From Streptomyces hawaiiensis (GTDB lineage Bacteria > Actinomycetota > Actinomycetes > Streptomycetales > Streptomycetaceae), in contig NZ_CP021978.1 of NCBI RefSeq assembly GCF_004803895.1, forward strand, positions 1,426,001 to 1,490,000: a DNA stretch of 64,000 nt. The letters run 5' to 3'. This document shows positions 33,771 to 44,146 of the stretch, one piece after another. How positions within the stretch are numbered: the first letter of the stretch is position 1; every line of letters begins with the position of its first letter. The position numbers and the translations under genes are program-made. The notes under the pieces are model-generated. The model made no database searches. It saw only the letters and a list, made by a program, of their open reading frames with translations, and had not been told where the DNA came from.

Positions 33771-34552
33771 AGCTCCGCGAGTCCGGCCGCCGGCTCCTCG
33801 TCCAGCTCGGCCAGCCGGGCCGCCGTCTCCTCGTCCAGGCCCGACAGCGCGCGCAGCTGCTCGGGCGTGACGCCCTCCGGTATCGGGACCGGCGCCGGGG
33901 TGCGCAGGGGCGGCTGCCAGCCGTCGGCGGCGGTCCAGCGCCGTACGACGCGGGCCGGTGCGCCCGCCACCACGGCGTGGTCGGGCACCGTGCCCCGCAC
34001 GACCGCGCCCGCGGCCACCACCACGTTCCGCCCGATCCGGGCGCCCGGCAGGATCACCGCGCCCGTGCCGATCCAGCAGCCGGGCCCGATCGCCACCGGC
34101 TCCATCCGCGGCCACTGCTTGCCGATCGGCTCGTGCGGATCGTCGTAGGAGTGGTTCGTGGACGTGACGTAGACGTACGGGCCGAAGTAGCAGTCGCTGC
34201 CGATCGTGACCGTCGTGTCGGCGATGACGTGGCTGCCGCGGCCCAGGACGACGCCGTCGCCGAGCCGCAGGATGGCGTCCGGGCCCAGGTCGAGGTCGGG
34301 CATCAGACCCGCGGTGAGGGTGACCTGCTCACCGATGATGCAGTGGGAGCCGAGGCGGATCCAGGGTTCACCGAAGACCGTGCCGAGCGGGAAGGCCAGT
34401 CTGGTACCTGTTCCCATCGCGCCGAAGCGGTAGCGGCCGGGGTGCTCGGCGGTGACGGAACCCGTGCGCTGCACCCAGGCCCAGCCCGCGTGGACGGCGC
34501 GCTGCGTCAGGCCCCGCCGCCAGGATGAGAACGTGTTCTTGCGCTTCGGCAC
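33755..34552 (-). CDS. Left-handed beta-helix acyltransferase
   Basis: 265-residue hexapeptide-repeat transferase (LbH fold) from about 40 to 200, with repeats such as IRLGSHCIIGEQVTL and VAIGPGCWIGTGAVILPGARIG and the catalytic-region STNHSYDDP. This pattern resembles sugar or antibiotic O-acetyltransferases using acetyl-CoA. GTG at 34552 is chosen; the frame extends to 34615 without a better start. The C-terminal tail (EEPAAGLAELEPGS) is acidic and ends inside the tandem repeat. Acceptor unknown. Confidence 0.85.
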   Translation of the reverse strand: MPKRKNTFSSWRRGLTQRAVHAGWAWVQRTGSVTAEHPGRYRFGAMGTGTRLAFPLGTVFGEPWIRLGSHCIIGEQVTLTAGLMPDLDLGPDAILRLGDGVVLGRGSHVIADTTVTIGSDCYFGPYVYVTSTNHSYDDPHEPIGKQWPRMEPVAIGPGCWIGTGAVILPGARIGRNVVVAAGAVVRGTVPDHAVVAGAPARVVRRWTAADGWQPPLRTPAPVPIPEGVTPEQLRALSGLDEETAARLAELDEEPAAGLAELEPGS

Positions 34553-34663
34553 GAGCTCACGGTACTCAGCGGTAGCTCCACGCGCGGCGCCGGATACCTG
34601 TGATCTTCGCCCCACCGGGGTGGCGTACGGTGTGCGCGTTGTCTACGGCGCTGGGAGGCGGAC

Positions 34664-35191
34664 ATGGGTCAGCGGGCGATGATCACCGGGATCGGCGGCA
34701 GGGAGCCGGAGATCGACGAGACGGCGTTCGTGGCGCCGACGGCGTCGGTGATCGGGGGCGTGACGCTGGCGGCGGGGGCAAGCGTCTGGTACGGCGCCGT
34801 GGTGCGCGGTGACGTCGAGTCGATCTCCGTCGGGGCGAGCAGCAACGTCCAGGACAACTGCACGCTCCACGCCGACCCGGGGTTTCCCGTGAGCGTCGGT
34901 GAGCGGGTGAGCATCGGGCACAACGCCGTGGTGCACGGGGCGACGGTCGAGGACGACTGTCTGATCGGGATGGGTGCGACGGTCCTGAACGGCGCGGTGA
35001 TCGGGGCCGGGTCGCTCATCGCCGCGCAGGCGCTGGTGCCGCAGGGGATGGTCGTGCCGCCCGGGTCGCTGGTGGCGGGGGTGCCCGCGAAGGTCCGGCG
35101 GGAGCTGTCGGAGGAGGAGCGGCAGGGAGTCACCCTCAACGGCACGATGTACGCCGAGCTGGCGAAGGCGCACCGCGAGGTGCACGCGTAG
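34664..35191 (+). CDS. Gamma-carbonic anhydrase-like protein
   Basis: 175-residue LbH protein of the PaaY/YrdA gamma-class carbonic anhydrase family. Hexapeptide repeats run from about 20 to 140. The three zinc His ligands appear in CTLHAD, SIGHNAVVHG. ATG at 34664 has GGGAGG upstream; a second ATG five codons on is possible. Family members hydrate CO2 or act as thioesterases; activity is untested. It is divergent from the other LbH gene. Confidence 0.88.
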   Translation: MGQRAMITGIGGREPEIDETAFVAPTASVIGGVTLAAGASVWYGAVVRGDVESISVGASSNVQDNCTLHADPGFPVSVGERVSIGHNAVVHGATVEDDCLIGMGATVLNGAVIGAGSLIAAQALVPQGMVVPPGSLVAGVPAKVRRELSEEERQGVTLNGTMYAELAKAHREVHA

Positions 35192-35204
35192 GACGGAAGC
35201 CGCT

Positions 35205-35828
35205 CTACTCCGCGGCGGGTACCGGCTGGGCCTTCTTCGCCTTGCGCTTGAGCACCAGCATGGATGTGAGGCCCACCAGGACCGCCGCGACCAGACCGAG
35301 CCACGAGAAGCGCTTGAGCCAGGACTCCGCGACGATGCCGACGTAGTAGATGACCGCCGTCGTGCCGCCCGCCCAGACGATGCCGCCGAGGACGTTGGCG
35401 ATCAGGAACTTCCAGTACGGCATGCGGAGTACCCCGGCGAGGGGGCCCGCGAAGATGCGCAGAAGGGCGACGAAGCGGCCGAAGAAGACGGCCCACATGC
35501 CCCACTTCTCGAAGGAGCGCTCGGCGGTGGCGATATGGCCCTCGCTGAAGTGCTTGGGGAACTTGCCGCCCAGCCAGGCCAGCAGCGGCCGACCACCCTT
35601 GCGGCCGATGGCGTAGCCGATCGAGTCGCCGATGATCGCGCCGGCCGTGGCGCTGGCGCCGAGGACGACGGGGTCGATCTCGCCGTGCTGGGACGCGAGC
35701 AGCGCCGAGGAGACGAGGATGATCTCGCCCGGCAGCGGGATACCCAGGCTTTCCAGGCCGATGACCAGCCCCACCAGTGTGTAGACGGCGACCGCGGGTA
35801 CGGTTTCGAGCCACTCCTGGACGTGCAA
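35205..35828 (-). CDS. DedA-family membrane protein
   Basis: 207-residue integral membrane protein with the SNARE-associated (VTT) domain: LESLGIPLPGEIILVSSALLA near the start and FFGRFVALLRIFAGPLAGVLRMP mid-protein. DedA proteins flip or recycle lipids such as undecaprenyl phosphate. TTG at 35828 follows AAAGGAACC. A basic tail (KRKAKKAQ) ends the protein. Confidence 0.93.
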   Translation of the reverse strand: MHVQEWLETVPAVAVYTLVGLVIGLESLGIPLPGEIILVSSALLASQHGEIDPVVLGASATAGAIIGDSIGYAIGRKGGRPLLAWLGGKFPKHFSEGHIATAERSFEKWGMWAVFFGRFVALLRIFAGPLAGVLRMPYWKFLIANVLGGIVWAGGTTAVIYYVGIVAESWLKRFSWLGLVAAVLVGLTSMLVLKRKAKKAQPVPAAE

Positions 35829-35900
35829 CGCCGGTTCCTTTCCCTGAGCTTCCCTGCGTGCCCCGGGAAGCCTACCGGCTCTTGGGACGTCCCTCGCGGC

Positions 35901-38285
35901 TCAGGCGTTCCAGCTCCACTCGGCGACCTCGGGCAGGTCGGTGCCGTGCTCGCGGATCCAGGCGTGGTGGCGGGTGCGGGCGTCGGCCATCCGCTGGCGT
36001 ACGGCCGTGGCGCGGACCGCGAGGCCGGGGACGCGGTCGATGACGTCCATGACCAGGCGGTAGCGGTCGAGGTCGTTGCGGACGACCATGTCGAACGGGG
36101 TGGTCGTGGTGCCGGCCTCCTTGTAGCCCCTCACGTGCAGATGCCGATGCCCGGTGCGGCGGTAGGCGAGACGGTGGATGAGCCACGGGTAGCCGTGGTA
36201 GGCGAAGATCACCGGCTTGTCGGTGGTGAACAGGCCGTCGTACTCGTGGTCGCTCATCCCGTGCGGGTGCTCCTCCTGCGGCAGCAGCCGGGCGAGATCG
36301 ACGACGTTGACCACGCGGACGGCCAGCTCGGGCAGGTGCCTGCGGAGCAGGTGCGCGGCGGCCAGGGTCTCCTGGGTCGGGACGTCACCGGCGCAGGCCA
36401 GCACGACATCGGGCTCGGTGCCGTCCTCGGTGCCGGCCCACTCCCAGACGCCGGCGCCGCGGGCGCAGTGGACCCGCGCCTCGTCCATCGAGAGCCAGTC
36501 GAAGCAGGGCTGCTTGCCGGCCACGATCACGTTGACGTAGTCGCGGCTGCGCAGGGCGTGGTCCGCCACCGACAGCAGGGTGTTGGCGTCCGGCGGGAGG
36601 TAGACGCGGACGACCTCGGGGCTCTTGTTGAGGACGTGGTCGACGAAGCCGGGGTCCTGGTGGGAGAAGCCGTTGTGGTCCTGCCGCCACACATGGGAGG
36701 TCAGCAGGTAGTTCAGCGAGGCGATGGGGGCGCGCCAGGGCAGCCGGCGGGAGGTGCGCAGCCACTTGATGTGCTGGTTGACCATGGAGTCGACGATGTG
36801 CACGAACGCCTCGTAGCAGGAGAACAGCCCGTGCCGGCCGGTGAGGAGGTACCCCTCTAGCCAGCCCTGGCAGAGGTGTTCGGAGAGGACCTCCATCACC
36901 CGGCCGTGCCGGTCCAGGTCCTCGTCCACGGGCAGGGTCTCGGCCTGCCAGGTCTTGCCGCTGGCGTCGTAGACGGCCTGGAGCCGGTTGGAGGCGGTCT
37001 CGTCCGGGCCGACGAGGCGGAAGTCGCGGCGGTCGGAGGTGTCGCGCATGACCCGGGCGAGGAGGTCGCCGAGGACCCGGGTCGGCTCGTGCAGCGTCGT
37101 ACCGGGTTTGTCGACGGGGACGGCGAAGTCGTCCAGGGACGGGATCGGCAGGTCGCGGACGAGCAGTCCGCCGTTGGCATAGAGGGTGGCGCCGAGGCGC
37201 CTGGTGCCGTCGGGGACGCAGGCGAGGACGTCCGCGACCGGGCGGCCCTCGGCGTCGAACAGCTCCTCGGGCCGGTAGGAGCGCAGCCAGGACTCCAGTT
37301 GCCGCAGGTGCTCGGGGTTGTCGCGGACGCCGGACAGCGGCACCTGGTGGGCGCGCCAGGTGCCCTCGACCGGTTCGCCGTCGACCTCGGCCGGGCCGGT
37401 CCAGCCCTTGGGGGTGCGCAGCACGATCACCGGCCAGTGCGGGCGCTCGGTCACGCCGTCCTCGCGGGCGGCGCGCTGTGCGCCGGCGATGCGGTCGAGC
37501 GCGGTGTCCATGGCCTCGGCCATCGCGCGGTGGACGGTGGCCGGGTCGTCGCCGGCGACGTGGATCGGCTCGTGGCCGTAGCCGCGCAGCAGCGCGTCGA
37601 GCTCCTCCTCCGGGAGGCGGGACAGCACGGTCGGGTTGGCGATCTTGTAGCCGTTGAGGTGCAGGATCGGCAGGACGGCACCGTCGTGGACGGGGTCGAG
37701 GAACTTGTTGGCGTGCCAGGACCCGGCCAGCGGGCCGGTCTCCGCCTCGCCGTCGCCGATCACGCAGGCCACCAGCAGGCCCGGGTTGTCGAGGGCGGCG
37801 CCGTAGGCGTGGGCGAGGGAGTAGCCGAGTTCGCCGCCCTCGTGGATCGAGCCGGGCACCTCGGGGGCGACGTGGCTGGGCACACCGCCGGGGAAGGAGA
37901 ACTGCCGCATCAGCAGCTCCATGCCCTGCGCGTCCCGGGACGCGTCCGGGTACTTCTCGCTGTAGCTGCCCTCCAGCCAGGAGTTGGCGAGGACCGACGG
38001 CCCGCCGTGACCCGGGCCCCAGACGCACAGGGCGTCCAGCTCGCGTGCCTTGATCACCCGGCTGAGGTGGGTGTGGACCAGGTTCAGTCCGGGTGAGGTG
38101 CCCCAGTGGCCCAGCAGCCGCGGCTTGATGTGCTCGGGCCGCAACGGCTCGGTGAGCAGGGGGTTGGCCAGCAGGTAGATCTGACCAGCCGCCAGGTAGT
38201 TGGCGGCCCGCCAGTGGGCGTCCAGCGTGCGCAGTTCCTCGTCGGTCGGTGCGGTCCTGCTGTCCTGGCGCGGGGCCTCGGGCAT
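35901..38285 (-). CDS. Phosphoketolase (xylulose-5-P/fructose-6-P)
   Basis: 794-residue thiamine-diphosphate enzyme of the XFP family, cleaving xylulose-5-phosphate or fructose-6-phosphate with phosphate to acetyl phosphate. Motifs include [40 protein letters not shown], the ThDP motif [20 protein letters not shown] and [22 protein letters not shown]. Full family length. ATG at 38285 follows CAGGGAG. Stands alone; an acetate kinase or phosphotransacetylase is not nearby. Confidence 0.96.
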   Translation of the reverse strand: MPEAPRQDSRTAPTDEELRTLDAHWRAANYLAAGQIYLLANPLLTEPLRPEHIKPRLLGHWGTSPGLNLVHTHLSRVIKARELDALCVWGPGHGGPSVLANSWLEGSYSEKYPDASRDAQGMELLMRQFSFPGGVPSHVAPEVPGSIHEGGELGYSLAHAYGAALDNPGLLVACVIGDGEAETGPLAGSWHANKFLDPVHDGAVLPILHLNGYKIANPTVLSRLPEEELDALLRGYGHEPIHVAGDDPATVHRAMAEAMDTALDRIAGAQRAAREDGVTERPHWPVIVLRTPKGWTGPAEVDGEPVEGTWRAHQVPLSGVRDNPEHLRQLESWLRSYRPEELFDAEGRPVADVLACVPDGTRRLGATLYANGGLLVRDLPIPSLDDFAVPVDKPGTTLHEPTRVLGDLLARVMRDTSDRRDFRLVGPDETASNRLQAVYDASGKTWQAETLPVDEDLDRHGRVMEVLSEHLCQGWLEGYLLTGRHGLFSCYEAFVHIVDSMVNQHIKWLRTSRRLPWRAPIASLNYLLTSHVWRQDHNGFSHQDPGFVDHVLNKSPEVVRVYLPPDANTLLSVADHALRSRDYVNVIVAGKQPCFDWLSMDEARVHCARGAGVWEWAGTEDGTEPDVVLACAGDVPTQETLAAAHLLRRHLPELAVRVVNVVDLARLLPQEEHPHGMSDHEYDGLFTTDKPVIFAYHGYPWLIHRLAYRRTGHRHLHVRGYKEAGTTTTPFDMVVRNDLDRYRLVMDVIDRVPGLAVRATAVRQRMADARTRHHAWIREHGTDLPEVAEWSWNA

Positions 38286-38386
38286 GAATGACTCCCTGGG
38301 GTTTCTGCGGGCGGCCTCAGGAGGAGTACCAGTTTGTTCCGGTTCGATGCCAGGCGCCTCCCGGTCGTACCGCCTCCCGCACGGTG

Positions 38387-40834
38387 TCAGCCGCCCACCC
38401 TCGCGTCCAGACGCAGCCGCAGATCCCGTGACGACGCCCCGATCCACAGGGTCCGGGTCCCGGTGCCCAGCACCCAGTCGTGGACGTCCGGGTCCCAGGA
38501 GGACAGGGCCCGGGGCTCGACGCGGACGGTGACGCGCCGCTCCAGCCCCGCCCGCAGAGTGAGCCGCCGGTAGCCGGCCAGCACGCGTACCGGCTGGTCG
38601 AGCGGGACGTCCGGGGAGGGACCCGCGTACACCTGCGGCACGTCCACGCCGTCGCGCTCGCCGGTGTTGCGGACCGTGAAGGCGACGTCGAGGCCGTCCG
38701 CCGTCCAGACCGCCTCGGGCTCCTCGTAGGCGAAGGACGTGTACGACAGGCCGTGGCCGAAGGGGAACAGCGGCCGCACGCGCTCGGCGTCGTACCAGCG
38801 GTGACCGACGTGGATGCCCTCCGTGTACTCCTCGGTGCCGTCGACGCCCGGGTAGCGGCGCGGGTCCCCGGCGACCGGGTGCCGGTCGTCGCCGGCTGGG
38901 AAGCTCTGGGTGAGGCGGCCGCCGGGGTCGCGGTCGCCGAACAGGACGGCGGCGGTCGCGGCGGCGCCCTCCTGGCCCGGGTAGTACATCTGGAGCACGG
39001 CGCCGGTGCGCTCCAGCCAGGGCATCGACGTGGCGGACGAGGTGTTGAGGACGACGGTGGTGCGCGGGTTGGCGGCCGTCACGGCGTCGATCAGCCGCTC
39101 CTGGTTGCCGGGGAGGGCGATGGTCGTGCGGTCCTGGCCCTCGATGGCGTCCTCGTAGGCGAAGAGGACGACATCCCGGGCGGCGCGGGCGGCCCGTACG
39201 GCCTGCGTGACGTCCCCGGCCCGAGTCGCGGCGGTGATCCGGCGCAGCCGGAACAGCTGACCGGTCTCCCCGCCCCGGGCGGTGATCGACAGCCGGTGGG
39301 TGCCCTCGGTCGGCTTCATGACCCTGCGGCGCACGGACAGGCCGTCGGCCGCGTGCGTGAGCAGGCCTCCGGTGAAGTACTCGCTCCAGCCGGGGACCAG
39401 CGGGAACAGTTCCTCGCCGTCGAGCAGGACCTTCGGGCGGAGCGGGTGCGTGGCGGAGTAGTGCAGGACGAGCGTCCACTCCTCGGCCTCGGTGACGGTG
39501 AGGGTGCCGTCGTACGTCCAGGTGCGGCCTGCCTCGACGTGGTGCGCCTCGGTGTCGAAGGCGGGGTCGAGCACATCGGCCGGGAGGGGTTTGCCGAAGG
39601 CGTCCTCGCCGAGCGCGTAGGTCACCCGGGCGGCGCGCGACCGGATGGCGTCGAGGGGGCTGTCGGCGTGCTCGGGCACGACGTGGGCACTGCCACCGCC
39701 GCTGACCAGGGGCCGGGCGCCGGTCGGGCCGATCACCGCCACGCTGCCGCCGTCGCTCAGGGGCAGGGTTTTGTGGGCGTTGCGCAGCAGGGTGGCGCCC
39801 GCCTCGGCGACCTCGCGGGCGATGGCCGCACCGGCTGCCGCGTCCCGCTCCGGCCGGTGCGGGGCGATGCCGTCGAGCAGTCCGAAGCGGTCCATGACGG
39901 CCAGGACGCGGCGCACGGCCCGGTCGACATACGCCTCGGGCACGCCGCCGTCCCGTACGGCCGTGCGGAGGGCGGTGCCGTAGTGGGTGCCGTCGGGCAT
40001 CTCCATGTCGAGACCCGCCAGCAGGGCCTCGCGGGTGCTGTGTGCGGCGGACCAGTCGGTCATGACGAAGCCGGTGAAGCCCCACCGCTCGCGCAGGACG
40101 CCGGTGAGCAGGGCCTCGTTCTCGCAGGCGAAGGTGCCGTTGACCTTGTTGTACGCGCCCATCACCGCGCCGGTGCCGGCGGCGACGGCCGCTTCGAAGC
40201 CGCGCAGCTCGGTCTCGTGCAGGGTCCGCTCGTCCACCCGCACGTCGACCGATGCGCGGTCGCGCTCCTGGTTGTTGAGCGCGAAGTGCTTGACGGTCGC
40301 GATGAGTCCCTCGCTCTGGATGCCCTCGATCTCGGCGGCGACCAGGTGGGCGGAGAGCAGCGGATCCTCGCTGAAGGTCTCGAAGTTGCGGCCGGCGTAC
40401 GGGGTGCGGATGAGGTTGACCATCGGGGACAGCAGCACGTCCTGGCCGAGGGCGCGGCCCTCCCGCCCGATGACCCGGCCGTAGCGCCGGGCCAGGCCGG
40501 GGTCGAAGGCGGAGGCCAACAGGACGGGAGCGGGCAGGGCGGTGGCGTGCCGGGTGACACGGACACCGGCCGGGCCGTCGGCCAGACGCAGTGGGGGGAT
40601 GCCGAGGCGCTCCACTCCGGCCACGTATCCGGCTTGGCCGAGGGGGCGCGGGTCGGTGGCGCCGTGCAGCAGGGAGATCTTCTCGTCGAGGGTGAGCCGG
40701 GCGAGCAGCGCCTCGACGCGGGGCGCGGGCCCGCCGCGCGCGTGGGCGGGCGACGGCACCGCGGCGACGGTGATCGCCCCGCCGATCAGACGCAGTGCGG
40801 ACCGCCGGGGGATGCGAGGCGCGGTGTCGGTCAT
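38387..40834 (-). CDS. Exported GH3 beta-glucosidase
   Basis: 815-residue glycoside hydrolase family 3 enzyme. The N-terminus [20 protein letters not shown] is a Tat-type signal. The GH3 N domain runs from about 40 to 330 with [17 protein letters not shown] and the nucleophile Asp in [14 protein letters not shown]3 C domain follows, interrupted by a PA14-like insert (about 415-560), and then a fibronectin-III-like domain ends the protein. Hydrolyses beta-glucosides from plant polymers. No sugar transporter is adjacent. Confidence 0.93.
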   Translation of the reverse strand: MTDTAPRIPRRSALRLIGGAITVAAVPSPAHARGGPAPRVEALLARLTLDEKISLLHGATDPRPLGQAGYVAGVERLGIPPLRLADGPAGVRVTRHATALPAPVLLASAFDPGLARRYGRVIGREGRALGQDVLLSPMVNLIRTPYAGRNFETFSEDPLLSAHLVAAEIEGIQSEGLIATVKHFALNNQERDRASVDVRVDERTLHETELRGFEAAVAAGTGAVMGAYNKVNGTFACENEALLTGVLRERWGFTGFVMTDWSAAHSTREALLAGLDMEMPDGTHYGTALRTAVRDGGVPEAYVDRAVRRVLAVMDRFGLLDGIAPHRPERDAAAGAAIAREVAEAGATLLRNAHKTLPLSDGGSVAVIGPTGARPLVSGGGSAHVVPEHADSPLDAIRSRAARVTYALGEDAFGKPLPADVLDPAFDTEAHHVEAGRTWTYDGTLTVTEAEEWTLVLHYSATHPLRPKVLLDGEELFPLVPGWSEYFTGGLLTHAADGLSVRRRVMKPTEGTHRLSITARGGETGQLFRLRRITAATRAGDVTQAVRAARAARDVVLFAYEDAIEGQDRTTIALPGNQERLIDAVTAANPRTTVVLNTSSATSMPWLERTGAVLQMYYPGQEGAAATAAVLFGDRDPGGRLTQSFPAGDDRHPVAGDPRRYPGVDGTEEYTEGIHVGHRWYDAERVRPLFPFGHGLSYTSFAYEEPEAVWTADGLDVAFTVRNTGERDGVDVPQVYAGPSPDVPLDQPVRVLAGYRRLTLRAGLERRVTVRVEPRALSSWDPDVHDWVLGTGTRTLWIGASSRDLRLRLDARVGG

Positions 40835-40940
40835 GGACGCACTATGCGCCAGACGCCGCTTGACGCTCCGTCGGACACCACGGGCGGGGCGGGTGAACCT
40901 CTGCCCGCGGGGTCGCCCGGGCGGGCGACCCCGGCCCGCT

Positions 40941-42794
40941 CTACGGCAGGGCGGCGGAGTGGAGTGCCGTCACGGCGTCGGTCACGGTGGCGGTCGCGGG
41001 ACCGAGGACGTCGGGGCCGGGCCCCGTGTCGGCCTCGCCAGCCCCGGGGCCGGCTTCCTCGCAGCAGTCCACCTGCGCGAACCGCGTCTCGTACCGCTCC
41101 TGCGGCAGCTTCCCGGACGTGCTGGGCGGCGGTCCGGGCCGGTGCCCGGGCGGGGCTTCGCCGTACGGCCGCCGCGTGGGCTCCCGGCGGCTCTCGCGCG
41201 GAGTGTCCTCGGCTCGCTTCTGCCTGGACTCCCCCGGACCCCCGGGGGCGGACGACGGTTCCAGTGTCCAGCGTTGCGCCCCGGATCCGTCGCGGCCGGT
41301 GACGATCACGTCCCGGCCCTTGCCGGGGGCGAGGGCCAGCCCCTTGCCCCCGCGCGGCAGGAGTTCACCGCGCACGGTCAGGTCGTAGCGGACGACTCCG
41401 GCGTGCACGAGACAGCCGGCCAGGACGACCGAGCCCTCGGCCGTGTCGGAGGCGAGGCACAGGGTGGGGTCGGCGGTGCTGCGCAGTACGCCGTCGTCCT
41501 GGTACGACCACTGCTGGGACCCGCCCGCGGAGCAGGCGGCCAGCACGACGCGGGCGTCGGCCCGGGTCCGGCCGCCCGGGATGTCGAGGCACAGGCCGTC
41601 GGCGAGGTTGCGCAGCCGCCCCCGGGCCACTTCGGCGGGGTTGCCGGCGGAGGCGGCCGACGGGAAACCGGCGGACGGGGAAGCGGTGGACGAGGATGTC
41701 GCGGAGTCCGGCGGCACGGACGGGGTTCCCGCGCCGTCCGGGTCGACGGAGTGGCCGCTGACCGCGCCCCAGGTGGCCTGCGAGTCGGTGGTGCCGCCCT
41801 CCTCCGTCCAGCCCCGGGCGGCGAGCAGGGTCGCGAGCAGCACCAGTGAGGTCACCCCGACCGCGGCGGCCAGCGCCTTCGTGTGCCTCCTCGGCGCCCC
41901 GGGCCGGCCGGTCGCCGGTTCGGCACGGGAGCGCAGGCGGTGGCGTCCGCCGGCGGGCAGGTCGCCCCGGTCCCCGTCGCGGCCCGGCCGTGAGGCGAGG
42001 TAGCGGCGTGCGCCCCAGCCGAGCACCGTTTCGGCGAGCAGGTCTTCCAGACCGCCCTCGAAATGGCTGAGTTGTTCGGCGGCGTGACGGCAGTAGCGGC
42101 ATGCCATGAGATGCCGCTGCACATCCGGCAGCAGGGCCCCGCCGCGGCGCATGGGAACGTCCAGCAGGCGGTTGTAGTAGCGGCATTCCTGCGTCGGTGC
42201 GAGTTCCCGGTGCGCCCGTACGCACCCCGACCGGAATTGCTCGCGCGCCTGCTCCAGGGCGGCCGACGCGGTGCCGGCGTCCACTCCCAGCAGACCGGCC
42301 GGTACGGATATGGACTCGGCCTCGACCTCCCTGTGCCACAGCAGGCATTGGGAAGCCCCCGGAAGACCGCGGAAAGCCCGCTCCGCGAGGCGTCGCCTTT
42401 CGGGTGTACCGGACCGGGCGGCGCGCAGGCCGCGGGCGCCGACGGTTTTGCGGAGTTCCGGCAGTACTCCGGAAATGCCGTCGTCCGCGGCCCACTCCCC
42501 GACCGTCTCCCGGACGGCCGTGAGCAGCCGCGGACGCAGGGCGCCACCGCCCGGCCGGGCCAGCTCCACGCGGAAGGCGGCGGCTGCCGCCATCGACGCG
42601 GAATCCTCCGAGGACGCAAGGCAGATCACGGCGTAGTCGTAGACCGAGCGCCAGTGCCGCGCCAGCAACAGCGCGACGGCGCGCGGCCCTTCAGTGGGTT
42701 CGCCGACCCGGGCGAGAAGATTGCGGTCGGACTCCGCGGGCCCCGCTCCGGGTCGTGGCGGGTACGGCGGGCGTGGGGGGTTGGGGGATTGCAC
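40941..42794 (-). CDS. ECF sigma-like / zinc-finger / membrane / ricin-lectin fusion
   Basis: 617-residue protein. Residues about 25-190 look like ECF sigma regions 2 and 4 (DRNLLARVGEPTEGPRAVAL; RRRLAERAFRGLPGASQCLLW). A zinc-finger anti-sigma-like stretch with HLMACRYCRHAAEQL lies near 230. One membrane helix (AAVGVTSLVLLATLLAARGW) lies near 310. A Ser/Pro-rich linker leads to a ricin-type beta-trefoil (about 390-510) with QQW and QRW motifs, outside the membrane. It resembles the ECF52-like sigma factors with carbohydrate-binding extensions. GTG at 42794. Likely a one-protein sensor linking an extracellular sugar to transcription. Confidence 0.78.
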   Translation of the reverse strand: MQSPNPPRPPYPPRPGAGPAESDRNLLARVGEPTEGPRAVALLLARHWRSVYDYAVICLASSEDSASMAAAAAFRVELARPGGGALRPRLLTAVRETVGEWAADDGISGVLPELRKTVGARGLRAARSGTPERRRLAERAFRGLPGASQCLLWHREVEAESISVPAGLLGVDAGTASAALEQAREQFRSGCVRAHRELAPTQECRYYNRLLDVPMRRGGALLPDVQRHLMACRYCRHAAEQLSHFEGGLEDLLAETVLGWGARRYLASRPGRDGDRGDLPAGGRHRLRSRAEPATGRPGAPRRHTKALAAAVGVTSLVLLATLLAARGWTEEGGTTDSQATWGAVSGHSVDPDGAGTPSVPPDSATSSSTASPSAGFPSAASAGNPAEVARGRLRNLADGLCLDIPGGRTRADARVVLAACSAGGSQQWSYQDDGVLRSTADPTLCLASDTAEGSVVLAGCLVHAGVVRYDLTVRGELLPRGGKGLALAPGKGRDVIVTGRDGSGAQRWTLEPSSAPGGPGESRQKRAEDTPRESRREPTRRPYGEAPPGHRPGPPPSTSGKLPQERYETRFAQVDCCEEAGPGAGEADTGPGPDVLGPATATVTDAVTALHSAALP

Positions 42795-43147
42795 GGAACC
42801 ATTTCCTTCCAGCCGCAGAACGGCATGCGAATTGCGCGTCCGTCGGAAAGCAGGTGCGTGATTGGTGCATACCTATGCCGCGTCAGCTGCGGACCCGGCT
42901 GTGAGGCGGCTCACTTTCGCACACGCGACTCACAGGTAACAAGGAGTTCGGATGACCCAAGTTCAAAACGCGGGGAATTCAGATATGTTACCGGCGGTAT
43001 CCGCACCGGCATTCGAAAAAACAGGGCAGCCGAGGGCCGCAAGTTGTGCGCACGCAAAGGCGGTTGGTCCACGAAATCTCCCACTTCACAGCGCGCTCCC
43101 ACACGGCTCTCGGCGCGCTCTCAGCTCCGCGCGCCAGGGTGGGCCGC
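42795..43147. other. Long gap with candidate small ORF at 42952
   Basis: Relatively A+T-rich region between the sigma-lectin gene and galU. At 42952 an ATG has the excellent site AAGGAG (42941-42946, 5-nt spacer). It reads MTQVQNAGNSDMLPAV and contains a TTA codon at position 13, but the frame then runs antiparallel to normal codon use and overlaps galU by far. It may be a truncated gene, a leader, or chance. No convincing -35/-10 was fixed. Confidence 0.3.
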
Positions 43148-44095
43148 ATGATCGCCCCCCACCCTTCCGCCCCGGCCGCCCCCGCCCGCACCGTCCGCAA
43201 GGCGGTCGTCCCGGCCGCCGGTCTCGGCACCCGCTTCCTGCCCGCCACGAAGGCGACGCCCAAGGAGATGCTGCCGGTCGTCGACAAGCCGGCCATCCAG
43301 TACGTCGTCGAGGAGGCCGCAGCGGCGGGACTCGACGACGTCCTGATGGTCACCGGCCGGCACAAGCGGGCCATCGAGGACCACTTCGACCACGCCTTCG
43401 AACTGGAACAGGCCCTCACGGCCAAGGGCGACACCGTGCGACTGGACGCGGTGCGCGACCCGGCGCGGCTGGCCAGCATCCACCACATCCGGCAGGGCGA
43501 ACCGCTCGGCCTCGGCCACGCCGTGCTGTGCGCCCGCCGCCATGTCGGCGACCAGCCCTTCGCGGTCCTCCTCGGCGACGACCTGATCGACCCGCGCGAG
43601 ACCCTGCTGAGCCGGATGCTCGGCGTGCGCGACCGCCGGCTCGGCAGCGTGGTCGCCCTGATGGAGGTCCCGCCGGAGCAGATCCACCGCTACGGCTGCG
43701 CCGCCGTCGAGCCGGCCGGCGAGGAGGACGTCGTCCGCGTCACGGGCCTGGTCGAGAAGCCGGCACGGCAGCACGCGCCCAGCCGCTACGCCGTCATCGG
43801 CCGCTACGTCCTCGACCCGGCCGTCTTCTCCGTCCTGGAGCGCACCCCGCCGGGCCGGGGCGGCGAGATCCAGCTGACCGACGCCCTGCAGGAGCTGGCC
43901 GCGGGCGGCACGGTGCACGGAGTCGTCTTCAAGGGCCTGCGCCACGACACCGGCGACAAGGCCGACTATCTGCGCACGGTGGTCAGGCTGGCCTGCGAAC
44001 GGCCCGACCTGGGGCCGGAGTTCGTGGCGTGGCTCCGGCGCTTCCTCGGGGAACTGGACGGCGCGCGCCCCGGGCGCCGGGACGTGGCGGCCTGA
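43148..44095 (+). CDS. galU: UTP-glucose-1-phosphate uridylyltransferase
   Basis: 315-residue nucleotidyltransferase making UDP-glucose. It has the signature KAVVPAAGLGTRFLPATKATPKEML near residue 20, VTGRHKRAIEDHFD, VLLGDDLID and the late KGLRHDTGDKADYL motif of GalU. ATG at 43148 is chosen because the family N-terminus starts shortly after; upstream codons lack support. A 7-bp hairpin terminator follows. Serves cell-wall and exopolysaccharide sugar synthesis. Confidence 0.95.
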   Translation: MIAPHPSAPAAPARTVRKAVVPAAGLGTRFLPATKATPKEMLPVVDKPAIQYVVEEAAAAGLDDVLMVTGRHKRAIEDHFDHAFELEQALTAKGDTVRLDAVRDPARLASIHHIRQGEPLGLGHAVLCARRHVGDQPFAVLLGDDLIDPRETLLSRMLGVRDRRLGSVVALMEVPPEQIHRYGCAAVEPAGEEDVVRVTGLVEKPARQHAPSRYAVIGRYVLDPAVFSVLERTPPGRGGEIQLTDALQELAAGGTVHGVVFKGLRHDTGDKADYLRTVVRLACERPDLGPEFVAWLRRFLGELDGARPGRRDVAA

Positions 44096-44105
44096 CATGC
44101 GAAAG

Positions 44106-44124
44106 CCCCGGCACCCGGCCGGGG
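44106..44124. terminator. Bidirectional terminator between galU and thioesterase
   Basis: Perfect 7-bp stem CCCCGGC/GCCGGGG (44106-44112 with 44118-44124) with loop ACCCG, between convergent genes, 10 bp after the galU stop and 22 bp from the end of the thioesterase gene. Confidence 0.75.
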
Positions 44125-44146
44125 TCCCGCACCCGCCACTACCCGG

